Part shown: piece after piece, positions 56,976 through 64,000 of the stretch
Layout of the letters: each line of letters starts with the position of its first letter
Position numbering within the stretch: position 1 is the stretch's first letter
Source of the DNA: Roseinatronobacter sp. S2
GTDB taxonomy: Bacteria; Pseudomonadota; Alphaproteobacteria; Rhodobacterales; Rhodobacteraceae
Assembly: GCF_029581395.1 (NCBI RefSeq)
Contig: NZ_CP121113.1
Location: 3,220,001-3,284,000, forward strand
DNA length: 64,000 nt
Direction: 5' to 3'
Notes under the pieces: model-generated
Told to the model about the DNA's origin: nothing
The model's input: the letters and a program-made list of their open reading frames with translations, nothing else
The model's database searches: none
Translations under genes and position numbers: made by a program

Positions 56976-58763
56976 ATGTCCAGTTTCACAACGCGCCCTG
57001 AGATCACCGGCACATTCGGCGTCGTCACATCGACCCACTGGATTGCATCCAGCGTGGGGATGGCCATGCTGGAACGTGGCGGAAATGCCTTTGATGCGGC
57101 GGTGGCTGCTGGATTGGTGCTGCAAGTGGTGGAACCACACCTGAACGGACCGGCGGGTGAATTGCCTGCAATCCTGTGGTCGGCGCAGGCGCAGCGCACC
57201 GATGTCATCAGCGCACAAGGCCCTGCGCCCGCAGGTGCCACAATCGCGCATTACCGCGCGCAGGGCCTGCGCCATGTGCCCGGCGACGGGTTGCTGGCCA
57301 CTGTCATCCCCGGCGCATGGGATGGCTGGATGCTGATGTTGCGCGATTACGGGCGGCTGTCGCTGCGCGATGTGCTTGAACCGGCTATCCATTATTGCAG
57401 CGCCGGTCATCCCTGCCTGCCGCGCGTGGCCAACACCTTGGCGGGGCTGGCCGCGTTCTTTCGCGACAACTGGCCCAGTTCTTATGAGACTTGGGTGCCC
57501 GGCGGCCAAGTGCCCGTTGCGGGCCAGCTGCTGCGCAATCCAGCACTTGCGCGCACCTATACCCGCATCCTGGCGCAGGCCGAATCCCATCAGTCCCGCA
57601 ACGCCCAGATCGAAGCTGCGCGCAATGCCTTCTACCGCGGTTTTGTCGCTGAGGAGATGGACGCCTGGCTGGCCAAACAGGAATTGCCCGACAGCGAAGG
57701 GCGCATGCAGCGCGCAGTTCTGACTGCGGCGGATATGGCAGGCTACAGCGCGCAGATTGAAACGCCCGTCTGGGGGCGCTACGGTGATTGGGATATTGCC
57801 AAATGCGGGGCGTGGACACAGGGACCAGTGCTGCTGCAATCGCTTGCGCTTCTGGACGGGATGGACCTGCGCGATCTTGACCCGCATGGGGCGGACTTCA
57901 TCCATCTGGTCACAGAGGCGATGAAACTGGCCTTTGCCGACCGCGAGGTCTATCTGGCGGACCCGAATTTCACCGATGTTCCCCTGCAAGGCTTGCTGTC
58001 GGCAGAGTATAACGCCGCGCGCCGCGCGCTGATTGGCGGGCAGGCCAGTCTGGACCTGAACCCCGGCACAGTGCCGGGCTTTGCGGCGCAGCGCAGCGCC
58101 ATGCTGGCCGCATTGGAGCGCCTGAGCCGCACCGATGGCGCAGTCTATGAACCGACAATGGCACATCTTGCCCGCAAACGTGGCGATACCGTGCATCTGG
58201 ATGTCATCGACGCCGAGGGCAACATGGTCGCGGCCACGCCATCGGGCGGCTGGCTGCAAAGCTCGCCCGCCATTCCATCGCTGGGCTTTTGCCTGAATTC
58301 CCGCGCGCAGATGTTCTGGCTGGAAGACGGGCTGCCCGGATCACTGGCCCCCGGAAAACGCCCGCGCACCACGCTGTCACCGACATTTGCCATGCACAAT
58401 GGCCGCCCGCGTATGGTGTTCGGCACCCCCGGCGGTGACCAGCAGGACCAGTGGCAGTTGATATTCTTCCTGTATCACGCGGAATTCGGCATGGGGCTGC
58501 AACAGGCCCTTGATGCACCGCTGTTTCATTCCACGCATTTTCCCGCCAGCTTCTACCCGCGTTCTCGCAGCCCCGGCCAGATCATGGTCGAGGACACATT
58601 CGGCCCGCAGGTCATCGCGGATTTGCGCGCGCGCGGGCATGACGTGCAGACCGCCCCGCATATGAGCATCGGGCGGCTGACGGCGGCGGCGCAAGGGGCT
58701 GATGGCATATTGCGCGCAGGCGCGTCACCGCGCCTGATGCAGGCTTATGCCGTGGGACGGTAG
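56976..58763 (+). CDS. Gamma-glutamyltransferase-family enzyme
   Basis: The 595-residue Ntn-hydrolase-type protein has the GGT self-cleavage site region KRGDTVHLDVIDAEGN, where the Thr would become the nucleophile, preceded by the large-subunit motif GGNAFDAAVAAGLVL and followed by SGGWLQSSPAIPS and FGTPGGDQQDQ. There is no signal peptide, so it is cytoplasmic. Substrates could be glutathione, gamma-glutamyl amines or an acylated amide; the exact reaction is unknown. Its TAG stop is formed by the first bases of the repeat at 58761. It is convergent with the peptide-type ABC operon. Confidence 0.85.
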   Translation: MSSFTTRPEITGTFGVVTSTHWIASSVGMAMLERGGNAFDAAVAAGLVLQVVEPHLNGPAGELPAILWSAQAQRTDVISAQGPAPAGATIAHYRAQGLRHVPGDGLLATVIPGAWDGWMLMLRDYGRLSLRDVLEPAIHYCSAGHPCLPRVANTLAGLAAFFRDNWPSSYETWVPGGQVPVAGQLLRNPALARTYTRILAQAESHQSRNAQIEAARNAFYRGFVAEEMDAWLAKQELPDSEGRMQRAVLTAADMAGYSAQIETPVWGRYGDWDIAKCGAWTQGPVLLQSLALLDGMDLRDLDPHGADFIHLVTEAMKLAFADREVYLADPNFTDVPLQGLLSAEYNAARRALIGGQASLDLNPGTVPGFAAQRSAMLAALERLSRTDGAVYEPTMAHLARKRGDTVHLDVIDAEGNMVAATPSGGWLQSSPAIPSLGFCLNSRAQMFWLEDGLPGSLAPGKRPRTTLSPTFAMHNGRPRMVFGTPGGDQQDQWQLIFFLYHAEFGMGLQQALDAPLFHSTHFPASFYPRSRSPGQIMVEDTFGPQVIADLRARGHDVQTAPHMSIGRLTAAAQGADGILRAGASPRLMQAYAVGR

Positions 58764-58867
58764 AGCATGTTGCTCAAAAGTGGGGACCGGTTTTGAGCTT
58801 CTCGGACATGCGAAATCAATAAGTTAGAGCATGTCTCGTGAATGCGAATGAACGTGACATGCTCTAA
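58761..58867. repeat. Palindromic intergenic repeat after the GGT gene
   Basis: TAGAGCATG begins the element and CATGCTCTAA ends it. Inside are two hairpins: GCTCAAAA-GTGGGGACCGG-TTTTGAGC (58772-58798) and TTAGAGCATGTC with GACATGCTCTAA (58824-58867). The AAAAGTGGGGACCGGTTTT core resembles mobile palindromic repeats common in alphaproteobacterial genomes. It fills the 108-base gap between two convergent genes and can terminate both. Confidence 0.75.
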
Positions 58868-58871
58868 CACC

Positions 58872-61157
58872 CTATTCAGGATAAAGCACGCAAGCGACTT
58901 CATGCCCGTCGGAAATCTTGCGCCGTTTGGGTGATGGGTGGCTGTCAAACGTCACCACCAGCGCAGCGCCGGACTCTGCAATCTTCGCGGCCTCTGCCAA
59001 TGATGCGGGGCGCGCGGCAAGCACTTCGGACAGTTGCGCACGCGCTGTGCCCACGCCTTTGGGTGCGGGAATGCGCACTGCCAGCCCCTCGCGTTCGGGC
59101 AGGCCCAGCGCATCGCGGTTGCGTTCTTCCAGATCCCATTCGGCAAGGGCCGCAATCACATCGCGCCCTTCCCAGCCGCAGGTGACAGTCGCCAAGGGGC
59201 AGCGGTTGTGGAACCGGCAGCCATTGGGAATATCGCTGGCAGACGGAATTTCCCCTGCCGATTCCAGCGGCGGCTTTTTGACTGACGGATCAGGTTCCGG
59301 CGATGCATCGAGCAGCAGTTGCGTATAAGGGTGGCGGCGTTCGGCGATCACCTTTTCCGTGGGGCCAACCTCGACAATTTCACCCAGATACATGATCGCG
59401 GTGCGGTCCGCGACATAGCGGATCGTCGGCAGATCATGGCTGACATAGATAAAGGAAATCCCCATCTCGTCGCGGAAATGGCGCATCAGGTTCAGCACGC
59501 CCGCGCGGATGGACACATCCAGCATCGACACAGGTTCATCCGCGATGATAAAGCGCGGCTCCAGCACGATGGCGCGGGCGATGGCAACACGCTGACGCTG
59601 CCCGCCGGACAATTCGTGCGGAAAGCGCTCCATATACGTCTCGGCCGGTTTCAGGCCCGCGCGTTCCAGCGATTGCACCACCAGTTCGCGCCGCTTGGCG
59701 CCCTTGGCCAATCCGTGTATCGTCAGCGGCTCGCCCACAATGTCCTGAATGGTGAAGCGCGGGTTCAGTGTTTGATACGGGTCCTGAAACACCATCTGCG
59801 CACGGCGGCGAAACGCCTTCAGGGCTGCCCCCTTAAGTGGGGCAATGTCTTCCCCCTCCGACACGATACGTCCGGCGGTCGGGTCTTGCAGCCGCACCAG
59901 CATTTCGCCCGTCGTCGTCTTGCCCGACCCGGATTCACCCGCCAGCCCCAGAATTTCGCCTTCCTGCAAGGTCAGGTCAATGCCGTCCACCGCATGAACG
60001 AAGGTTTCGGATTTGCCGAAAAACCCGCCCGCTATGGGGAAATGCTTGACCAGCCCTTCTACCTGCAAGACCTCGGCGCTGGCTTTATGTTCGCGGCGGG
60101 TCACGCTGGTGACTTCTTCATTCAGGCGCTGGCCCACCTTGGCCCATGCGTCATTCGTTGCCGCAACACGGCGGAATTCCTCCACACGGTCAGGGTAATG
60201 GCAGGCGGCATAGCGCCCCTCGCCAACCTCATGCTGTGCCGGGTCTTCGGCAATGCAGCGTTCCGTCGCAAAAGGGCAGCGTTCGGCAAAACGGCAGCCT
60301 TTGGGCGAGTCCAGCAGATTGGGCGGTGTGCCGGGAATGGAGATCAATTCGCGCTGCGCCCCTTCAAGTGTGGGGAACGCGTTGGTCAGCCCCATCGTAT
60401 AGGGGTGGAAGGGTTGGCCGAACACCTGTCGCACAGGGCCGGTTTCCATGATCTTGCCACCATACATGACCGCCACGCGGTCGCAGGTCTGCACCACGAC
60501 CGAAATATCATGCGTGATGAACATCAGTGCCATGCCGCGTTCACGCCGCAGCCGCGCCAGCCGCGACAGGATTTGCGCCTGTGTCACCACATCCAGCGCG
60601 GTGGTCGGTTCATCCGCGATCAGCAGTTGCGGCTGAAGCGCCATCGCCATGGCAATAACCGCGCGCTGTTTCATGCCGCCCGACATTTCATGCGGATAGG
60701 CGCGCAGGCGAGAGGGGTCCAGACCCACGGCGCGGAACAGGTCTTCGGCCTGCGCCCACGCATCGGCCTTGTCGATCTTGATATGCGCGTTCATCGCCTC
60801 GACGATCTGGTCGCCCACGCGGTAGATCGGATCAAGCGCATTCATCGCCGCTTGCGAAATCCACGCGATTTCCTTCCATCGGACGCGGCGCATATCCTCG
60901 CCGTGCAAGGGCACCAGATCACGGCCCGCAAAATCGATCACGCCGCGCGGGATTTCGCCATTGGGCGGCAGCAGCTTCAGCATCGCCTTAGCAGCCGTGG
61001 TCTTGCCACAACCGGATTCGCCCACCAGTCCCAGCGCCTCGCCCGGGGCAATGGTGAAATCAATACCATCGACGGCCTGCACCGGCCCTGCGCCGGTGCG
61101 GTAATGAATGGCCAGATCGCGCACATCCAGCAGGGTTTGTGGTGCCATATCCTTCAT
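58872..61157 (-). CDS. Fused DppD-DppF peptide ABC transporter ATPase
   Basis: The 761-residue protein contains two complete ABC ATPases: Walker A GESGCGKTT, LSGGM-type signature and LLIADEPTTALD in the N-terminal half, then GESGSGKTT, LSGGQRQRVAIARAI and IIADEPVSMLDVS in the C-terminal half. Each is followed by an oligopeptide-transporter C-terminal domain with cysteines (RFAERCPFATERC, RFHNRCPLATVTC). It drives the two permeases encoded upstream. ATG 61157 overlaps the permease stop as ATGA. A C-terminal extension of about 70 residues (GLPEREGLAVRIPAPKGV onward) is unusual. Confidence 0.93.
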   Translation of the reverse strand: MKDMAPQTLLDVRDLAIHYRTGAGPVQAVDGIDFTIAPGEALGLVGESGCGKTTAAKAMLKLLPPNGEIPRGVIDFAGRDLVPLHGEDMRRVRWKEIAWISQAAMNALDPIYRVGDQIVEAMNAHIKIDKADAWAQAEDLFRAVGLDPSRLRAYPHEMSGGMKQRAVIAMAMALQPQLLIADEPTTALDVVTQAQILSRLARLRRERGMALMFITHDISVVVQTCDRVAVMYGGKIMETGPVRQVFGQPFHPYTMGLTNAFPTLEGAQRELISIPGTPPNLLDSPKGCRFAERCPFATERCIAEDPAQHEVGEGRYAACHYPDRVEEFRRVAATNDAWAKVGQRLNEEVTSVTRREHKASAEVLQVEGLVKHFPIAGGFFGKSETFVHAVDGIDLTLQEGEILGLAGESGSGKTTTGEMLVRLQDPTAGRIVSEGEDIAPLKGAALKAFRRRAQMVFQDPYQTLNPRFTIQDIVGEPLTIHGLAKGAKRRELVVQSLERAGLKPAETYMERFPHELSGGQRQRVAIARAIVLEPRFIIADEPVSMLDVSIRAGVLNLMRHFRDEMGISFIYVSHDLPTIRYVADRTAIMYLGEIVEVGPTEKVIAERRHPYTQLLLDASPEPDPSVKKPPLESAGEIPSASDIPNGCRFHNRCPLATVTCGWEGRDVIAALAEWDLEERNRDALGLPEREGLAVRIPAPKGVGTARAQLSEVLAARPASLAEAAKIAESGAALVVTFDSHPSPKRRKISDGHEVACVLYPE

Positions 61158-62872
61158 TGCCGCGCTCTCAATCTTGGGTTTGCGACCACTTCCAGCGACC
61201 GCGAGATGAAAAAGACCGACAGCACCGTCGTCATGATAAGAATACCCGGCGGCAGATTCCACCACCACGCAGTCCGCCACGCACCCGACAGGCGCGCATC
61301 ATGCAAGATACCGCCCCAGCTGATGGATTGCGGCGGGCCAAGCCCAAGGAAAGACAGCGTCGCTTCGGCAATGATCGACACGCCGACGATGATGGCCAGT
61401 TCCAGAAACACCAGCGGCAACACATTGGGGAAAATATGCAGATACATGATCCGCAGATCGGACGCGCCCGCCACGCGCGCGGCCTTGACGAAAGGACGTT
61501 CGCGCAATGACAGCACCTGTGACCGGATCAACCGTGCGACCGTGCGCCATGTCAGCAAGCTGACCGCCAGAATAACAATCGTCAGGCTGGGCTGGAACAA
61601 CAGCACCAAAATCAGCGCAAAGGGTTCAAACGGGATGCCATACATCACATCGACCGTGCGCATCAGGATGGTTTCAGTGCGCCCCCGGTAATAGCCTGCA
61701 ATCAGGCCGACATTCGTGCCGATCAGCACGACCAGCGTGGCCCCCAGAAAGCCCACCAACAACGCGATCTGGCTGCCATGCACGTTCTGACTGAAAAGAT
61801 CACGGCCCAGATGGTCGGTGCCGAACCAATGCTCGCGCGAGGGGGGCGAAAGGCGCGTGACAAACCGGTCCGACCCAAGCGCCAGCCAGTCATCGCCAAC
61901 GACCAGAAGCGCGCGCAAATGACGCTCGCTTTCAGTGGGCGCAATCTGCCACGCGGCACCGTCCCATTCCATGATGATGCCATTGCGCCCCGCCGCAACC
62001 GCGCGCCCGTCATCGCCGATCCAGCCGGCGCGCAGCGCGCGGGTGTCGGGTGCAGGGTCCGTGGTCCACGCGCCATCTGCGGTGTCACGCCGCACCAGCG
62101 TGCCGCGTTCACCCACAACCAGCGCGGTGCCGCCCGGCGCGATATGAATGTGGTTCAGATCTCGGCTGGACCCGATGCGTTCCAGCGCCGCCGTTCCCGT
62201 GTCCGGGTCATAGCGGATGGCCAACCCCCGTTCGCCCACGATCAGGGCTGTGCCATCAGCATCCAGCGCCACAGCATTCAGAGGGAAACCGCGCCCGACA
62301 GGGCTGTCGATTTCCGCAATATTGCCTGCGGTTGCATCCAGAAGCCAGATTTCTTCATTCGCGCCGACAATCAGCGCAGTGACAGCATCCAGCCATATCA
62401 CCGAACGCAGATCGGCTTCGGGGGCGGGAATAACCTGCCAGCCTGTGTCATTGCCCAACAGGATGGTGCCCAAGCCGCCCACCACAATTGCGCGCCCGTC
62501 TGCGTTCAGGTCAACCGCGTTCAGATCAGCCTCGGTTTCGACATCAACGCGCGCCCAGTCGCCCTCGGTCGCGCGCGTCCAGACTGTGCCGCTACGCCCG
62601 ACAATAATGGATTGTCCGGCGTGATGGGCAGCGTCGTTCAGCGCCAAGGGCCCCAGACTTTCGCGCAATTCCCACACATCAGAACCGCGCACCAGAACCG
62701 AGCCATCCTCGATCTCATTGATATGGCGCGGGTCATGCGGGGACAGCAGCGGCGCAAACAGCGCCATTGCGATGATCACACCCAGCACACACATGCCAAT
62801 CACGGCCAGCCGGTCTTGCACCATCAACCGCAGAGGCCCCATGGCCGCGCGTAAAATCGGGGGAAGGGTCAT
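61154..62872 (-). CDS. DppC-type ABC permease with a beta-propeller-like periplasmic insert
   Basis: The 572-residue protein begins as a normal DppC: N-terminal membrane segment 21-43 and SPHDPRH (44-50). The permease resumes at HWFGTDHLGRDLFS (348-361), with the remaining five segments and an EAA loop (AARVAGASDLRIMYLHIFPN). Between them, residues about 52-345 are absent from ordinary DppC proteins of about 290 residues and hold seven repeats (see 61838-62719). Both ends overlap neighbouring genes (ATGA), so it is translated with the operon. The membrane part should pass a peptide or related substrate; the role of the insert is unknown. Confidence 0.92.
   Translation of the reverse strand: MTLPPILRAAMGPLRLMVQDRLAVIGMCVLGVIIAMALFAPLLSPHDPRHINEIEDGSVLVRGSDVWELRESLGPLALNDAAHHAGQSIIVGRSGTVWTRATEGDWARVDVETEADLNAVDLNADGRAIVVGGLGTILLGNDTGWQVIPAPEADLRSVIWLDAVTALIVGANEEIWLLDATAGNIAEIDSPVGRGFPLNAVALDADGTALIVGERGLAIRYDPDTGTAALERIGSSRDLNHIHIAPGGTALVVGERGTLVRRDTADGAWTTDPAPDTRALRAGWIGDDGRAVAAGRNGIIMEWDGAAWQIAPTESERHLRALLVVGDDWLALGSDRFVTRLSPPSREHWFGTDHLGRDLFSQNVHGSQIALLVGFLGATLVVLIGTNVGLIAGYYRGRTETILMRTVDVMYGIPFEPFALILVLLFQPSLTIVILAVSLLTWRTVARLIRSQVLSLRERPFVKAARVAGASDLRIMYLHIFPNVLPLVFLELAIIVGVSIIAEATLSFLGLGPPQSISWGGILHDARLSGAWRTAWWWNLPPGILIMTTVLSVFFISRSLEVVANPRLRARQ
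61838..62719 (-). other. Seven-repeat propeller-like domain within the ABC permease
   Basis: Repeat cores occur at residues 89 (IIVGRSGTVW), 128 (AIVVGGLGTILL), 166 (ALIVGANEEIWLL), 209 (ALIVGERGLAIRY), 250 (ALVVGERGTLVRR), 291 (AVAAGRNGIIMEW) and 329 (WLALGSDRFVTRL). The spacing is 38-43 residues, which suits a seven-bladed beta-propeller of the YCF48 or WD-like class. The domain lies on the periplasmic side between the first two membrane segments, where it could meet the binding protein. Confidence 0.8.
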
Positions 62873-63846
62873 CGGAAGCTCACCCTTGGGTCAAGTGTGG
62901 TGTACAAGATATCCACCAGCAAATTCAAAGAGATGACGAAAGCCGCCATGATCAGGAAGCTGGCCTGCGCCAGTGGAAAGTCCGACGTGCGCACCGCGTT
63001 CAGGATTTCGCGCCCCAGACCGGGCCATGAAAACACCACCTCGACCACCACCTGCCCGCCTGCGGCCAGACCGATGGTTACCGCAAGCTGTGTGACAACC
63101 GGTAACAGCGCATTGCGCGCGGCGTGCTTATACAGAATGTCGCGTTCTGGCAGGCCCTTGGCGCGGGCCATTTCAATGAAATCCTCGCCATACACCTCCA
63201 GCATGGTGTTGCGCATGATCAGCATAGGCGATCCAAGATAGTACAGCGCCACAATCAGCACCGGCAAAATCGCATGCCACAGAAAATCCAGCGTGAATAT
63301 CTTGTCCAGAAAACCATCCGCATCATAGGGCAGCGTGCGCATACCTGATGTCGGAAACATCAACAGCCCCACCCCGAAGATCAGAATGGCGATCATACCC
63401 GTCCAGAACATCGGGGCGGACCGGAACATCAACCCCACAAAAATGCCCACTGTGTCGGTGCTGGACCCACGCCGCCATGACAGCCACGCACCCAAAGGCA
63501 CGCCAATCGCATAGGCCAGCACAATCGCGGCCAGCATCAGCACCATGGTATTGCCCAGACGTTCCCAGACAATTTCAGACACCGGCGCGCGGTAGCTGAA
63601 AGACGTGCCGAATTCGCCTTGCACAGCATTGGTCAGAAACAGCACATATTGCCGCCATAGCGGATCTTCCAGACCGAACTGGGCGCGCACGGCGGCACGC
63701 TGTTCGGCATTCAGCCCTTCGGTAATCAACACCGAGGTCGGGTCTGGCAGGCCCATGCGAAACAGGAAAAACAGGATCGTCGCGATAATCCACAGCGAAA
63801 AAACCGCCTGTAGAACGCGTTTGATCAGATAGGTGCGGCGTGTCAT
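62869..63846 (-). CDS. DppB-type ABC permease
   Basis: The 325-residue permease has about six segments and a normal DppB layout: N-terminal segment 15-32, RLGNTMVLMLAAIVLAYAIG, and the EAA loop DFIEMARAKGLPERDILYKH. Length is ordinary, in contrast to its partner. ATG 63846 with AGG in the leader is preferred; upstream in-frame starts lie in a region with no family similarity. The stop overlaps the next permease start (ATGA). It forms the transmembrane pore with the propeller-bearing permease. Confidence 0.92.
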   Translation of the reverse strand: MTRRTYLIKRVLQAVFSLWIIATILFFLFRMGLPDPTSVLITEGLNAEQRAAVRAQFGLEDPLWRQYVLFLTNAVQGEFGTSFSYRAPVSEIVWERLGNTMVLMLAAIVLAYAIGVPLGAWLSWRRGSSTDTVGIFVGLMFRSAPMFWTGMIAILIFGVGLLMFPTSGMRTLPYDADGFLDKIFTLDFLWHAILPVLIVALYYLGSPMLIMRNTMLEVYGEDFIEMARAKGLPERDILYKHAARNALLPVVTQLAVTIGLAAGGQVVVEVVFSWPGLGREILNAVRTSDFPLAQASFLIMAAFVISLNLLVDILYTTLDPRVSFR

Positions 63847-63956
63847 TGCCTGAACTTTCTGGGCGCTTTCCCACTTGACCCGGTCAAAGCTGACCGGCCC
63901 TAGAAACAGACCCTGCCGCACCGGAATGCAGCAGGGAATAGGGGTTACTTACGACT

Positions 63957-64000
63957 TTAGCGCTGCAGGCGCCCGTCGCTGTCCCAGCTGTAGCCAGCCG
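63957..64000 (-). CDS. C-terminal end of an upstream gene, probably the binding protein
   Basis: The last 13 codons before a TAA on the minus strand read AGYSWDSDGRLQR, a hydrophilic ending that resembles many peptide-binding proteins. The rest is outside the window. In dpp-type operons the binding-protein gene usually precedes dppB, which supports the assignment, but the stretch is too short for certainty. Confidence 0.4.
   Translation of the reverse strand, partial: AGYSWDSDGRLQR

Noticed and set aside
56541..58259. Minus-strand frame opposite the end of pit and the GGT gene
   Set aside because: It crosses two real genes and has no family signature or ribosome-binding site.
59319..61691. 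Long plus-strand open frame opposite the fused ABC ATPase gene
   Set aside because: Same reasoning: no motif, low-complexity His/Arg/Gln content, and the opposite strand encodes two complete ABC ATPases.

Overview
This window is a chromosomal segment of an alphaproteobacterium, almost certainly order Rhodobacterales and family Rhodobacteraceae. The evidence is the high G+C, CG-rich codon use and family-typical neighbourhoods: pleD with DUF3572, DUF4170-waaA-lpxK, a sulfite dehydrogenase soeABC, xdhABC-guaD, and a Fur/Mur regulator without the usual C-terminal CxxC. The genus cannot be read from the sequence. The glycine betaine importer fits a saline habitat. No rRNA, tRNA, CRISPR array, prophage or transposase gene was seen.

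Layout. 1-7 kb: 3' part of der, a secreted SGNH-type protein, aroC on the minus strand, and a TPP-riboswitch-controlled thiamine importer thiBPQ. 7-13 kb, minus strand: Fur/Mur, soeCBA (cytoplasmic sulfite oxidation on a membrane anchor), a Nudix hydrolase and a DUF983 protein. 13-21 kb: an EF-hand protein, ECF sigma factor, a frameshifted anti-sigma-like gene and a periplasmic metal-sensor-like protein; then pleD, DUF3572, aspS with an unusual internal insertion, a response regulator, methylmalonyl-CoA epimerase and DUF1467. 21-30 kb: nitroreductase, galE, and a LysR gene divergent from a purine catabolic operon (xdhABC, guaD). 30-35 kb, minus strand: a NosP/NahK-like set (FIST protein, hybrid kinase, NarL-type regulator) and aroQ. 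35-40 kb: pmbA, an inositol-phosphatase-like gene, DUF4170, a divergent waaA and lpxK. 40-45 kb: a compact speA-CASDH-CASDC-speB operon encoding arginine to putrescine to spermidine through carboxyspermidine. 45-51 kb: gyrB, then proVWX on the minus strand. 51-59 kb: a UMF1-type MFS transporter, mepA, a queuosine-precursor transporter, a small-ORF/RNA locus, arfB, a Nudix gene, PiT phosphate permease and a gamma-glutamyltransferase-like enzyme. 59-64 kb, minus strand: a peptide-type ABC importer (fused ATPases, two permeases, tail of an upstream gene).

The points most worth attention are: (1) a dipeptide-type ABC permease whose first periplasmic loop carries a seven-repeat, beta-propeller-like domain of about 290 residues; (2) an AspRS with an in-frame, AT-rich insertion of about 80 residues inside its GAD region; (3) an 18-codon ORF whose ribosome-binding region is complementary to 17 consecutive bases of the 16S rRNA 3' end, with a possible sequestering partner and a terminator downstream; (4) a dispersed palindromic repeat found only in three convergent intergenic gaps, one copy internally deleted; and (5) a riboswitch whose expression platform can be read directly as ribosome-binding-site masking.
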